This document shows positions 8,114 to 17,188 of a DNA stretch of 64,000 bases, in pieces. The notes beneath the pieces are model-generated. The model was not told the DNA's origin, did not search any database, and saw only the letters and a list, made by a program, of their open reading frames with translations. Within the stretch, counting starts at the first letter, position 1, and each line of letters begins with the position of its first letter. The translations under genes were made by a program, and so were the position numbers. This stretch comes from Photobacterium frigidiphilum (lineage in GTDB: Bacteria; Pseudomonadota; Gammaproteobacteria; Enterobacterales; Vibrionaceae): positions 1 to 64,000 of the forward strand of contig NZ_PYMJ01000035.1 in assembly GCF_003025615.1 (NCBI RefSeq), written 5' to 3'.

Positions 8114-9079
8114 TTAGCTTGAAAAGTTATACGTTAAGCTAACTGGGCTAGTGATGTTTTGAATTGATGATTCTTGCTTATCATCAAATTTAGCCAGTAT
8201 CGAGTATTTACCTTTCGATACTTTTACCGAGACATTGTTGCCGTTTCCTACTGGTAATCCATCAATGTAGAACACTGCATCTTTATTGCTTACAAGCATG
8301 ATATCAAATGAGTTAATGCCGACTTCTTTCATGATTTGAGCATTGATTTGTTCATTATATTGAACAAACAAGTTAAAGCTGACGTTGTAATCAACATTCC
8401 CTTCAAAGTCCATACGGGCTGAATTGACCGTAAATTGATTGGTACTGCTTGTAATATCAATCTGACCAAAGCGTGATTCAATAGCGTCATTCACAAGCTT
8501 ACTTGTCGTTTGTTTGCTTTCAAAACAGGCGCGAATAGATTCATAAGGGGAACATTGAAGCTTGCCATCAATTTTAATAGGAAGGGGCTTTGAAAATTCT
8601 GTTTTTATACGAGTAACAACACTATTTTTGATGGCGGTAAGTTTATCGCTATACACGTTTTTAGATTGGCGAATGGAGTGGTTTAGCTTCTCAAGCTCTG
8701 TATTATATTGAGCTACAAGTGTTGTGTTTTTGTGAATTGTATCATTGCTTGTTTTAATCTTATTTGATGTCTTTTTCATTGACTCAAAGTAGTAATTTGT
8801 ATTTTCTTCTGTGCCAGAGAGCATCTCTTTGCTTAGTTTTTGTTGGTACTCTTGGTAGGCTTTTCTTTCGTTAACAATCGAGGCTTTTAACTGACTCGTC
8901 TGGTTGGTTAACGTGAATATACTGCTATTAACTTTCGTTAATTTTTGTAATTCAGCAGTATCATTAAACTGTTCTCTTACAGAGCTGACTTGCTCTTGCT
9001 CGGCTTTTGTTAGCAATGGGGTCGCTTGAGTACAAAACGAAACACCCACAGATATAAGAATAATGGCTTTTTTTAACAT
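8114..9079 (-). CDS. exported coiled-coil protein of unknown function
   Basis: A 321-residue protein with a signal peptide (MLKKAIILISVGVSFCTQA) and no lipobox. Residues 25-170 are rich in K, E, Q, N and S and predicted to be helical, with coiled-coil-like stretches (KLTKVNSSIFTLTNQTSQLKAS, ELEKLNHSIRQSKN). Two cysteines (LQCSPYESIRACF) near residue 190 could form a periplasmic disulfide. The last 60 residues (FYIDGLPVGNGNNVSVKVSKGKYSILAKF) resemble a PEGA-like beta module, the small surface-domain type that follows a xxVDGxxxG pattern. I do not recognise a named family. It is monocistronic with its own terminator. Likely a periplasmic or envelope structural protein. Confidence 0.6.
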   Translation of the reverse strand: MLKKAIILISVGVSFCTQATPLLTKAEQEQVSSVREQFNDTAELQKLTKVNSSIFTLTNQTSQLKASIVNERKAYQEYQQKLSKEMLSGTEENTNYYFESMKKTSNKIKTSNDTIHKNTTLVAQYNTELEKLNHSIRQSKNVYSDKLTAIKNSVVTRIKTEFSKPLPIKIDGKLQCSPYESIRACFESKQTTSKLVNDAIESRFGQIDITSSTNQFTVNSARMDFEGNVDYNVSFNLFVQYNEQINAQIMKEVGINSFDIMLVSNKDAVFYIDGLPVGNGNNVSVKVSKGKYSILAKFDDKQESSIQNITSPVSLTYNFSS

Positions 9080-9587
9080 GATATAACGAACCTTAGAAAT
9101 ATGAGAATAGTATTAATTTTCTTTAAGTTAGTAATGTTTAGTCTGTAATTTTCGATAAGTAGTGAATTTAGCGTCTTTTATATTCCGATTTGTCATATGA
9201 ATATCGATTATCTCTAGTTGAAAAGGTTCGTACACGGTTATCCATTACGTGTAAGAACTGTACCAGATGACTACTTTGAATATCTTTATATACTTAGGGT
9301 AGATATTTAATAATTATTCTTCTACAAAGTCATTATATTTATTAATATTAACCATATAAATTATACATTTATCATTGTTTATGATAACTCGATCATATCT
9401 CGAATGATTTTATGTGAAACGAGTGTCTTATTGTTTTGTTAAATTTATTTATATCAAGGTTGTATCGTCAAAAACAAGGCGGTTATCAAGTCAAAATATT
9501 AACGAAGTAATGGTGGTGATATAAAGCCGGATAAATAAAAATCGGTTACGCCGTAACATGGCCTATATCGTTACGGCGCTGAATAGA
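9080..9587. other. AT-rich intergenic region, no gene seen
   Basis: About 500 bp of AT-rich sequence between two leftward genes. It must hold the promoter of the coiled-coil protein gene. No coding frame, RNA gene or convincing repeat was found. A short run near 9536-9575 (GGTTACGCCGTAAC and CGTTACGGCG) can fold and may terminate the TetR transcript. Confidence 0.5.
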
Positions 9588-10220
9588 TTAGTTAACCAGT
9601 TCGTCTAATAAATCTTGATGCGTATAGAACGGTGATCTTGCAGATTCAGTTAAGTATGGTTCTACCATTGAAATTAAACGTAAAACGCCGGCACGAATGA
9701 GTTCCGTTTCACTGTATTTATCATCTAATAGCGTTTGGTAGTTTAACCAATTCAAACTGACTAAAAGTAAGTTATCTGATAATAGCGGTAGGCTGTTATT
9801 ATCGCATTGCAGCTTTCCTAAGCTCACTAAATGCGCAAGCATATCGCTACTGAGTTGCCGTAATTTTAAAATTAACGATCGAATTTTACGTTTTATCTGT
9901 GGGTTTTGACCGTTCAAGTTATCTAAATTTCTGAACATGAAACGATAATGGGTAAAGAGTGCCATCACGGTATGCATGAACGGCCAGTAATCATCAAAAT
10001 CTTGAACTTGCTTGGGGTATTCATTACTTATGGTTGATACTGAATTTTGCAATTCACTGATCAAGGTCGCAATGATTTCGTCTTTACCGCGAAAATGGTA
10101 ATACAAGTTACCAGGGCTAATCCCCATTTCAGTAGCAATGATCAAGGTACTCACTTGCGAGATACCATTACGATTAAAAAGGTCAAGACTGACTGATAGA
10201 ATCCGATCTCGAGTCTTCAT
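9588..10220 (-). CDS. TetR/AcrR family transcriptional regulator
   Basis: The protein has 210 residues. The N-terminal helix-turn-helix reads TRDRILSVSLDLFNRNGISQVSTLIIATEMGISPGNLYYHFRGKDEII, the TetR consensus with the GNLYYHF recognition helix. The C-terminal ligand domain (residues 60-210) is helical. The GNLYYHF type is shared with PhaD-like regulators of PHA metabolism. The neighbours here, DUF2505 and a fatty acyl reductase-like gene on the same strand upstream, suggest it controls those or senses an acyl-CoA. The ligand is unknown. The 155-bp gap to DUF2505 could hold its operator. Confidence 0.85.
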   Translation of the reverse strand: MKTRDRILSVSLDLFNRNGISQVSTLIIATEMGISPGNLYYHFRGKDEIIATLISELQNSVSTISNEYPKQVQDFDDYWPFMHTVMALFTHYRFMFRNLDNLNGQNPQIKRKIRSLILKLRQLSSDMLAHLVSLGKLQCDNNSLPLLSDNLLLVSLNWLNYQTLLDDKYSETELIRAGVLRLISMVEPYLTESARSPFYTHQDLLDELVN

Positions 10221-10375
10221 TTTTCTTCCTTGTCTGACGTTTTTGGTTGTTGGCTAGCGTTTCGTTGTTACCAAGGTTACTGCTGGTAACAACGAAAGGG
10301 TTTATAAACACAACGTTGTTTGTTTAGTTGCCTAAACCAACCTAAATATTATCTAGATTGGTATAAGTTTGCGTG

Positions 10376-10894
10376 CTACTCAGTTAGTAATACAGGTAGC
10401 GCCTCAAGCAAAAATTCATACTCAGTTTGCATTTGCTGCTTTATATCGTCACAAATGAACGAGACCAATGTGCTACCAATGAATGGCACAGATGAACTAA
10501 TGGTCATCTCCACATTATTACGCGTTGTAGGCCCACTTTTTAGCTTTGCTGCTGGCTCACTAAATAGCATTTGACCGGTAATCGCCGCAGGCACACCGAT
10601 AAGCTCAACTTGCATCTCACACTTTAGTTGATCACCTTCTAACCAGTGCCAAGTTTCAGATTGCTTTATTGTGTTGTAATTACCTAGCAGGCTTTTTAGC
10701 ATTCCTGGCACATTCGCCGGTACTTCTCGTTGTGTCTCCACAAGGAAGCCATCTTCTGTTTCTTCAATTTTGACGATACGTACATTACGCGCACCGAGTT
10801 TTTGATACTTTTCGATAATCAGTTCTTCTTCGCTGAAGAAACGTAAAATAGTATCGAGATCTTCTTGGTAATCATGAATCGCTGAGACTTGCAT
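10376..10894 (-). CDS. DUF2505 domain-containing protein
   Basis: A 172-residue protein without signal or membrane segments. The sequence (MQVSAIHDYQEDLDTILRFFSEEELIIEKYQKLGARNVRIVKI, then VETQREVPANVPGMLKSLLGNYNTIKQSETWHW) fits the DUF2505 family of START-like, hydrophobic-pocket proteins. The gene follows the acyl reductase gene by 9 bp on the same strand, so the two are surely co-transcribed. A role in binding a lipid or acyl substrate is inferred from the fold class and the operon only. AAGGA precedes its ATG. Confidence 0.75.
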   Translation of the reverse strand: MQVSAIHDYQEDLDTILRFFSEEELIIEKYQKLGARNVRIVKIEETEDGFLVETQREVPANVPGMLKSLLGNYNTIKQSETWHWLEGDQLKCEMQVELIGVPAAITGQMLFSEPAAKLKSGPTTRNNVEMTISSSVPFIGSTLVSFICDDIKQQMQTEYEFLLEALPVLLTE

Positions 10895-10903
10895 AATGTG
10901 TCC

Positions 10904-12892
10904 TTACATATGTATTTCACGGATGAGATTGGATAACGCCATTACGTCAGCACTATTTTGTTTAGGATCGCTGTCGTGTTTTTTCCCATCTGTTTCGGGG
11001 GCCATGTTAAAACCGGTATTCATTACCAGTTCACCTAATTTAGGGTAAACGCCGTGAACTAACGCGGCAAAAAGACCGATACGGTTTGCGATACGTTTCG
11101 GCTTTTCAATAATTGCTTTGATGATTAAATCGGCGGCTTCATCTGACGATAGCAGTGGAATGCCACCTTTTGCTTTACGGTAATGATCGGCAATCATCGG
11201 AGTTTCTACTAACGGCATATTAATGGTCGTGAAGTTAACGCCTTGCCCACATAATTCAGCACTTGCTGTACGTGTAAATGAATCTAACGCCGATTTAGAG
11301 GCTGCATAGGCAGAAAAGCGAGGTTGGTTCGTTAATACAGCAACGGAAGACAAGTTGATGATATGCCCTGATTGCTGCTCCACCATGCCAGGCAGGCTAC
11401 CTAGAATTAAACGTAGCGCGCCAAAGTAGTTAATTTGCATGGTGCGTTCATAATCGTGCAAGCGGTCTGTCGAGTGCATAACAGAGCGACGAATTGAACG
11501 ACCCGCGTTGTTGATCAAAATATCGATGTTGCCGTGATGGCGTTTAATTTCATCCATCACCTTGTTACTTTCTTCTTCTTTACTGAGATCGGCTTGGTAG
11601 ATGAATGCGCGTCCACCTCGGCTTTCAACATCATTTCGAGTTTGCTGTAGGCGTTCTAAATCACGGGCAATCAAGACTAACGTGGCGTTGGTGTCTGCCA
11701 GTTTCAATGCAGTGGTGTAACCAATACCTGAAGAGGCACCTGTTAGTACAACCACTTTATTTTCTACACAGCCTTTTAAGGTGCGATCGACATGAAGTGA
11801 TGGATCAAGGTTACGCTCCCAGTAATCCCAAATCTTTGGCGCATAATCTGTTAAGCGAGGGCAATTGATTGTGCTGTCTTCTAACGCTTTTAATGTGTTG
11901 TGGCAATCGAATTGGGTAGGATAATTAAACAAACATAATGCTTCTTTCGGTACCTGCATTTCTTGGCTTAACGCATCCATGAAACGGCGAAGTACTGGCA
12001 ATTGGCTTAACTCTTTCCATAAATGCGTTGGTATCATGCGGAATAGTCGCATATCTAAACGCATTGCCATACGTGGCGCGTGACCGGCTTCAGCAAAAAT
12101 ATTGATAACCTCACCTGCGCGGTAAGGGTCGGGATCGACAATATGGAAAGCTTGTCCGTCTAATTCATCTTTGTGGGCAATGTGATCGATGCTATCAACA
12201 ACATAATCGACAGGCACTAAATTTAAACGCCCACCTTCAAGGCCCAGCATCGGCATCCATTCTGGTAATGAACGACGTAGCTTTTGCAAAATCTTAAAGA
12301 AGTAATAAGGACCATCGACACGTTCAGCTTCACCGGTTTTTGAATCACCGATAACGATACCCGGTCGGTATGCTCTCCAAGGGATGGTTGCTGTTTCTTG
12401 AACCAGCTTTTCAGCTTCATGTTTGGTTTTGAAGTAAGGGTGTTCCAAATCTGTTGCTTGCTCTAGCATGTCTTCTCTAAACCAGCCACGGAATAGACCT
12501 GCTACGGCAATTGAACTTACATGATGGAAACAGCCTGCTTGAATTCGTTCTGCTAGCCGAAGGGCATTTTCTGTGCCTTCAACATTGGCACGCATTAAAT
12601 CATTTTTATCTGCTTCTAAATCGTAGACTGCTGCAAGATGGAAAAAGTGCGTTATCTTACCTGTTAGATGTTTGATGTTTTCTGTAGAAAGCCCCAGATT
12701 TGATTCTGTAATTGAGCCTCTTACGGTATGAAACTTATCTTGAGGAAAAGCATGCTTTTCAATTAAATCTTGAAGTTTCTTTTCAGAAGATTCGCTACGC
12801 GCCAATACGTAGAATACTCCAGGACGTTTTGCCATACGTTGCAATAAATGGGATCCGATGAATCCTGTTGCGCCGGTAATGAAATAATTCAT
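10904..12892 (-). CDS. two-domain SDR oxidoreductase, likely bacterial fatty acyl-CoA/ACP reductase
   Basis: The protein has 662 residues and two Rossmann domains. Residues 1-360 are an extended SDR: GATGFIGSHLL at the N-terminus, the SDR YxxxK in PYFKTKHEAEK, then RPGIVIGDSKTG. This is like the NAD_binding_4 part of fatty acyl reductases. Residues 375-620 are a classical SDR: GASSGIGYTTA, INNAGRSIRRS, NLSSVAVL, YAASK, like Acr1-type acyl-CoA reductases. The same domain order and size (about 660 aa) are known from the Marinobacter enzyme that reduces fatty acyl-CoA to alcohol for wax esters. That activity is inferred here. Start 12892 is chosen because AAGGAG is five bases upstream. A GTG at 12898 is in frame. 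Confidence 0.7.
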   Translation of the reverse strand: MNYFITGATGFIGSHLLQRMAKRPGVFYVLARSESSEKKLQDLIEKHAFPQDKFHTVRGSITESNLGLSTENIKHLTGKITHFFHLAAVYDLEADKNDLMRANVEGTENALRLAERIQAGCFHHVSSIAVAGLFRGWFREDMLEQATDLEHPYFKTKHEAEKLVQETATIPWRAYRPGIVIGDSKTGEAERVDGPYYFFKILQKLRRSLPEWMPMLGLEGGRLNLVPVDYVVDSIDHIAHKDELDGQAFHIVDPDPYRAGEVINIFAEAGHAPRMAMRLDMRLFRMIPTHLWKELSQLPVLRRFMDALSQEMQVPKEALCLFNYPTQFDCHNTLKALEDSTINCPRLTDYAPKIWDYWERNLDPSLHVDRTLKGCVENKVVVLTGASSGIGYTTALKLADTNATLVLIARDLERLQQTRNDVESRGGRAFIYQADLSKEEESNKVMDEIKRHHGNIDILINNAGRSIRRSVMHSTDRLHDYERTMQINYFGALRLILGSLPGMVEQQSGHIINLSSVAVLTNQPRFSAYAASKSALDSFTRTASAELCGQGVNFTTINMPLVETPMIADHYRKAKGGIPLLSSDEAADLIIKAIIEKPKRIANRIGLFAALVHGVYPKLGELVMNTGFNMAPETDGKKHDSDPKQNSADVMALSNLIREIHM

Positions 12893-13430
12893 AACCACTC
12901 CTTACGCGTTTTTTTGTTTTATAAGTAAAGTCATCCATAACAGCAGCCAAACTGGTCGGATGAGGATTTTCATTATGCTACTTGTGGCGTAAATTCTCAA
13001 AGAGGAGCAACCAAAAATATCGAGTAGATCAATATTCCTTCATGGAATCTTTAGATTTAGAGTAACTGCTCACATTTGGGGGTGTGAAGCGATGTAAAAT
13101 CAGCTCATTTAGTGCATTAGTTTTTGTATTGGTAATCATGATGGGGCGACAATGTTATATCGTGTTTTTTTACAAAGAAGAGATTGCTCTACATAGTAAA
13201 AGCGTTCATTTACTAAGAGGTGAATGACGGTGTTTTATTTTATGATGGCTTTTTGCGGCGAGGGATAACTGGTTGCTTGTAAGAATTGCAATCATTGTTG
13301 TTATGTGGTCAGAGTAAGTATTTAAAACGAAGCATTAAATACTTACTCTGATCCTGACTATTACAAGCGTAATCCGTTGTGTAATACCGTTCTGGATAAG
13401 TAAATGATCAGATACTTGTCTAGATTGGTA
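12893..13430. other. intergenic region with a 16-bp perfect inverted repeat
   Basis: No gene is seen. It includes the promoter side of the acyl reductase operon and, at 13310-13350, a long hairpin listed separately. Confidence 0.55.
13310..13350. repeat. 16-bp perfect inverted repeat (stem-loop)
   Basis: CAGAGTAAGTATTTAA at 13310-13325 is exactly complementary to 13335-13350, with a 9-nt loop. The flanks (GGT and ATCC) allow some further pairing. There is no T-run on either side, so it is not a standard terminator. It lies about 80 bp beyond the 3' end of the leftward regulator gene at 13431-14345. It could end or stabilise that transcript, or be an operator. Confidence 0.7.
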
Positions 13431-14345
13431 TTAGTTAGCACTCCATACTTGCTTGCCGCTGCGTGCAAAGTTATAACCGCCTAGTTGATCACCCTTGGCT
13501 TGTATTTCCATGTCAGATAACGATTGCAGTAGCTGTTGTTGTAAGGTGCGGAAGTAAATGTTTTTAGGTATTACTAATTCAAATGCTTCTCTACATAAAG
13601 GTATAAAGCCCAAACCAAATTCACCAGCTGTGCTTTGGCTTGCACACCCCACATCTGCAAGCCCACGTGCAATATAAGAAGCCAGTTCACGTTCACTGTT
13701 ACACGTATCAGCCTTTGTAAGCATACTGATATTAAAGGCATGACCATGTAACCATTCTTCTAAGGCACGCATACTACCGGCACCTTCTTGGCGTAACGCC
13801 CAACGCCAACGTGAGGCGAGCAATTCTTGTGGGTTTAACGAACGTGAGTTAACGGCTTCTGCAATGTCATGACTCACAACTAACCCTTGTTGGCGTTCGA
13901 AAGCATGTATTAGCACCCAGTTTTTATGACCCGGATATTGTTGTAATAGAGCAGGGTGACGCAAAGCCGCTTCTTCTGCATGGCCCCAATGAATTGCGCA
14001 TATATCTACATGCCCTTTACTTAACATGGCTAACCCTTGTCGAGTACCTGTCGAGGTATAACCGACTAAGGCGGTACTGCCTAATTGGTTTGCCATTTTC
14101 CCGACCACCATCTGTAATAAAGGATCGTCAGATCCCGCTATTAATAAGCGATCGTTTAGCACACCGTTATGGCAAGATTCTAATAGCCATTTATCGAGCA
14201 TCGATTTAGGAAACAGCCATTTACCCGTTACTTTCGTTGCGGGTAACAATGCATCGTTTGCCAAGGAGTAGACTTTCTTTTCATTCAGATCTAAATATTC
14301 AGCGACTTGTTTAGCATTCATAAACTCTGGAAAGCGGGTGGTCAT
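13431..14345 (-). CDS. helix-turn-helix regulator with periplasmic-binding-protein-like domain, formate dehydrogenase locus
   Basis: The protein has 304 residues. Residues 5-55 are an excisionase/MerR-like winged HTH (FMNAKQVAEYLDLNEKKVYSLANDALLPATKVTGKWLFPKSMLDKWL). Residues 65-290 resemble a PBP-like substrate domain of the molybdate/tungstate binding type: LLIAGSDDPLLQMVVGKMANQLGS, VDICAIHWGH, GVGSM-like EGAGSMRALEEWL and ARGLADVGCASQ. It is a one-component regulator that probably senses an oxyanion or cofactor signal. The gene overlaps fdhD by one base (stop/start), so the two are co-expressed. Control of the divergent formate dehydrogenase operon, perhaps through the 21-bp repeats at 15542, is inference. 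Confidence 0.7.
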   Translation of the reverse strand: MTTRFPEFMNAKQVAEYLDLNEKKVYSLANDALLPATKVTGKWLFPKSMLDKWLLESCHNGVLNDRLLIAGSDDPLLQMVVGKMANQLGSTALVGYTSTGTRQGLAMLSKGHVDICAIHWGHAEEAALRHPALLQQYPGHKNWVLIHAFERQQGLVVSHDIAEAVNSRSLNPQELLASRWRWALRQEGAGSMRALEEWLHGHAFNISMLTKADTCNSERELASYIARGLADVGCASQSTAGEFGLGFIPLCREAFELVIPKNIYFRTLQQQLLQSLSDMEIQAKGDQLGGYNFARSGKQVWSAN

Positions 14346-15238
14346 TACGCCTTACCTCCAGAACGATCACCTCGATGTGCACCTTTGGCTTTATCATCTA
14401 AGTTGAAGCCTGACGCATCACCTTTCACATCTAAAATCAGATTATCCATGCCGTTATATACTTGAAAGCGATTTCCTTTCGCGCGGGCGATCATGGTAAT
14501 ACCCAATGTTTTCGCTAAGTCATAGCCCATCTGAGTCGCCCCAGAACGAGAAAGTAGAATAGGAATCCCCATTTGCGCCACTTTGATCACCATTTCTGAC
14601 GTTAAACGACCTGTCGTATAAAAAATCTTGTCTTCACCGGTTTCGCCTTTTAACCACATCTCGCCAGCTAAGGTGTCTACGGCGTTATGACGACCGACAT
14701 CTTCAACAAAAGATAAAATACTGGTGTCTTTACATACTGCACATCCATGAACAGCACCCGCGGCTTTATAGGTTTCATTATGATGAGTAAGGGATTCAAG
14801 TAAACCGTATAAGGTTGACTGGGTTAATGTTGGTTGAGGCAGTGTAACACCTTCTAGTTTCTTCATTACGTTACCGAACATGGTGCCTTGACCACAGCCT
14901 GAGGTAACGGTTTTCTTACCAAGTTTCTTCTCTAAACCGTCAGTGTTTTCTTTAGTAATGACCGCGGCAGAATTGGTATCCCAATCAATAATGACAGATT
15001 CAATGGCTTCAATATCGTCAATAAACCCTTGGTTTTTTAAATAACCCAACACTAGCGCAGACGGTCTTTCACCTAATGTCATTAAGGTAACAACTTCAAT
15101 CCAATTCAAGTAAACGGTAAGCGGGTGCTCGCAGGCGATTTCTTTGGTCATCATGTCGCCGTATTCATCCATCACGTCGACGGTCATTGTCTGACTGACA
15201 GAAGAGTTTGTTTTTATAATTTTTGGCAATTGGGGCAT
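14345..15238 (-). CDS. fdhD: formate dehydrogenase accessory sulfurtransferase FdhD
   Basis: The protein has 297 residues. Family signatures present: EHPLTVYLNWIEVVTLMTLGERPSALVLGYLKNQGFI, VTSGCGQGTMFG, AAGAVHGCAVC, EDVGRHNAVDTLAGEMW, TGRLTSEMVIKVAQMGIPILLSRSG. FdhD carries sulfur from IscS to the bis-MGD cofactor, making formate dehydrogenase active. It lies divergent from the formate dehydrogenase operon. Start 15238 (MPQLPK) is chosen because AGGA is seven bases upstream. In-frame ATG 15259 and TTG 15262 lack a good ribosome site and would add seven or eight residues. Confidence 0.9.
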   Translation of the reverse strand: MPQLPKIIKTNSSVSQTMTVDVMDEYGDMMTKEIACEHPLTVYLNWIEVVTLMTLGERPSALVLGYLKNQGFIDDIEAIESVIIDWDTNSAAVITKENTDGLEKKLGKKTVTSGCGQGTMFGNVMKKLEGVTLPQPTLTQSTLYGLLESLTHHNETYKAAGAVHGCAVCKDTSILSFVEDVGRHNAVDTLAGEMWLKGETGEDKIFYTTGRLTSEMVIKVAQMGIPILLSRSGATQMGYDLAKTLGITMIARAKGNRFQVYNGMDNLILDVKGDASGFNLDDKAKGAHRGDRSGGKA

Positions 15239-15639
15239 CAGAAAATCCTGCTGGTTCATCAATGTCTGTAAACAGATTATATGTGTTTTTATTCTAAGGG
15301 TTCAGTATTTTAGATGCGTCATGCTTTCTTAATACTGAACTCGCCATATCTCACATTAACACTATGCTATATAGAGCTTAGTACTTGAAATATAGATAGA
15401 GCGAGAGATAAAGCAAGGTTCATTCCAACTTAACGATTTTTTATTTTTAAGTTAACGAGATCGTTTATTTAGACGGATTTGTTATTCGATGATACCTCCT
15501 CCTTAGGGGTAATCTTTCCCTTATTTCTCATAATTATTCAACTTGGTCTAAATATTGCTTTTCTTGGTCTAAATATTGCTTTAGTTACGATGAAAGAGAA
15601 TCACTGTTGAACATAACAAACAAGAATTAAGGAGCATGT
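15239..15639. other. divergent promoter region of fdhD and the formate dehydrogenase operon
   Basis: About 400 bp with no gene between two oppositely directed operons. It must contain both promoters. It carries the tandem repeat at 15542-15583 and AT-rich tracts. Confidence 0.7.
15542..15583. repeat. 21-bp tandem direct repeat, candidate operator
   Basis: Two head-to-tail copies of a 21-bp unit beginning CTTGGTCTAAATATTGC lie at 15542-15562 and 15563-15583. They are identical over 20 bases and differ at the last (T versus A). A 21-bp period is two helical turns, so two protein dimers would sit on the same DNA face. The pair lies 57 bp upstream of the GTG start of the first operon gene. Confidence 0.75.
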
Positions 15640-16122
15640 GTGCAACAACTCGATGAACATAAGCTACTACAAAAAGATGAATCTATTTGGCCTATTGCCT
15701 TTCGCTTAGTGTCGGAAGAAAAGCAAGTAGGCCGTTGGGCGACACTATCTTGGACGATTGAAGATGTTGTTCTTTACGATCAAGACAGGGTGCATGAAAT
15801 TGATGAATCTAAAGGCAGTTATGAGCGACTTCTAACACTTTATCGTGATGAGCGCACAGACTATCGCTTTAACCTTAGTTCTCAAGACCCGCACTTATTC
15901 ATTGTTTGTGAAGAAGAGAATGAACAATTATCCCCGTTATTAATTACTGCTGCGCAAAGTGTTGCCAGTAGTTATATGGATGGTGATTACCAAGTATTAC
16001 ACATTAAAACCCCATTACCTGTACAGGCGTGGATGGAAGCATTCATCGGGCGACATGGCGAGTTAATAGAATTCAAGCGCAAGCGCTGTAAAGACAAGAA
16101 AGGACGTTCTAGTGGCAACTAA
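15640..16122 (+). CDS. DUF3305 domain-containing protein, formate dehydrogenase operon
   Basis: A 160-residue soluble protein. DUF3305 signatures visible: WPIAFRLVSEEKQVGRWATLSWTIEDVVLYD, YRFNLSSQDPHLFIVCEE, ITAAQSVASSYMDGDYQVLHIKTPLPVQAWMEAFIGRHGE. It is always found with DUF3306 and formate dehydrogenase genes and presumably helps maturation. The activity is unknown. It starts with GTG, supported by AAGGAG five bases upstream. It overlaps the next gene by 11 bases, so translation is coupled. Confidence 0.85.
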   Translation: MQQLDEHKLLQKDESIWPIAFRLVSEEKQVGRWATLSWTIEDVVLYDQDRVHEIDESKGSYERLLTLYRDERTDYRFNLSSQDPHLFIVCEEENEQLSPLLITAAQSVASSYMDGDYQVLHIKTPLPVQAWMEAFIGRHGELIEFKRKRCKDKKGRSSGN

Positions 16123-16918
16123 TTTTTTCCAACGTTGGTCTAGCCGTAAATTGACTGCCAAGGAAGAGCATGAAGAGCCAACTAGCAGTGACGCTACTGT
16201 GCCAGACACTGTTGCATCTGACACTGCTATGAATAGCGAAGCGCCACAGGTTGCCAGTATTGATGATTCATCGGATGCTCTTGAATCAAAATATATTGAA
16301 TCAAGATATGCAGAACCTGAACTCGGTGAATCTGCAGAGACGGTTGAAGCTGATGTAACAGACTCATCTGAATCATTGATTGATGCTACTGAAGATAAGA
16401 TTTTAACGATAGAAGATGCAGCGGATGTCACGTTTGATAGTGGTGTTGCCTCTTTCTTAAAGCAAGGTGTTGATAAAGCAGTTAAAAAGGCAGCCTTGCA
16501 GAAACTGTTTCACTCAGATGAATTTAACTACATCAGTGATATGGATGATCACACCGAGGATTTCTCGAATATTCCAACGCTAGATCCTAACGTAGCAAAG
16601 CAACTGCGTGGTTGGGTGAATAATGTATCTGAAAGCATTAAGAAAGTAACAGATGCATTAGATGATGGAAAAGAAAATGCTGGTGGTGATCTTACTGACG
16701 CAAACCTTATTACAGATGCTAGCACTGCGTTAGAAGATGAAGCTGAAAATCTTATTACGACTGATGACACATTATCACAAGAGCTGCCACAAGTAGAGAT
16801 AGCAGAAGAACAAGAGACAACAGAAGAATTAGCCGAAGGTGAGTCTATCCCTACCTCTTTATCTCAGACTGATAAAGAAGAAGAGTTACTTGTCGGTGTA
16901 GAAACTAACAAAAATTAA
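16112..16918 (+). CDS. DUF3306 domain-containing protein, formate dehydrogenase operon
   Basis: The protein has 268 residues. It begins with the family's FFQRWSSRKL motif. The middle is strongly acidic and low in complexity (E, D, S, T rich, residues 20-110). The DUF3306 core follows: SFLKQGVDKAVKKAALQKLFHSDEFNYISDMDDHTEDFSN and LRGWV. The last 100 residues are again acidic. It starts with GTG, with AAGGA seven bases upstream. Partner of DUF3305 and probably a maturation or scaffold factor. The role is unproven. The acidic low-complexity arms are long for the family. Confidence 0.85.
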   Translation: MATNFFQRWSSRKLTAKEEHEEPTSSDATVPDTVASDTAMNSEAPQVASIDDSSDALESKYIESRYAEPELGESAETVEADVTDSSESLIDATEDKILTIEDAADVTFDSGVASFLKQGVDKAVKKAALQKLFHSDEFNYISDMDDHTEDFSNIPTLDPNVAKQLRGWVNNVSESIKKVTDALDDGKENAGGDLTDANLITDASTALEDEAENLITTDDTLSQELPQVEIAEEQETTEELAEGESIPTSLSQTDKEEELLVGVETNKN

Positions 16919-17188
16919 TAACGAAAAAGTCTTAAAGAAAGGCAGTTGAGACATTAAGGGAATAATAACCCTATAATTAATCGGGACAAATTGACGCATT
17001 TGCATTCAAGTGCGGAGACAAAATGTCCCAGTTGAGGTTGTGCAAACTGTCCCTTTCCGACTTTAGTTCCTTATAGGTCATTTTATTCCGTTAAAAGTTG
17101 GTTCGGTTATTGCTCTTATAGAAGCAGAAGAACTTATCCCGTTCTTTAATCGACACTGACTAACGGTGACGAGTACACAGGAATAAGA
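16919..17188. other. 270-bp gap inside the formate dehydrogenase gene cluster
   Basis: No gene. An imperfect stem can form between GGGACA at 16982 and TGTCCC at 17024, with an inner GCGCA/TGCG-like pairing. The gap could hold a second promoter or an attenuator before the polyferredoxin gene. Weak evidence. Confidence 0.35.
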
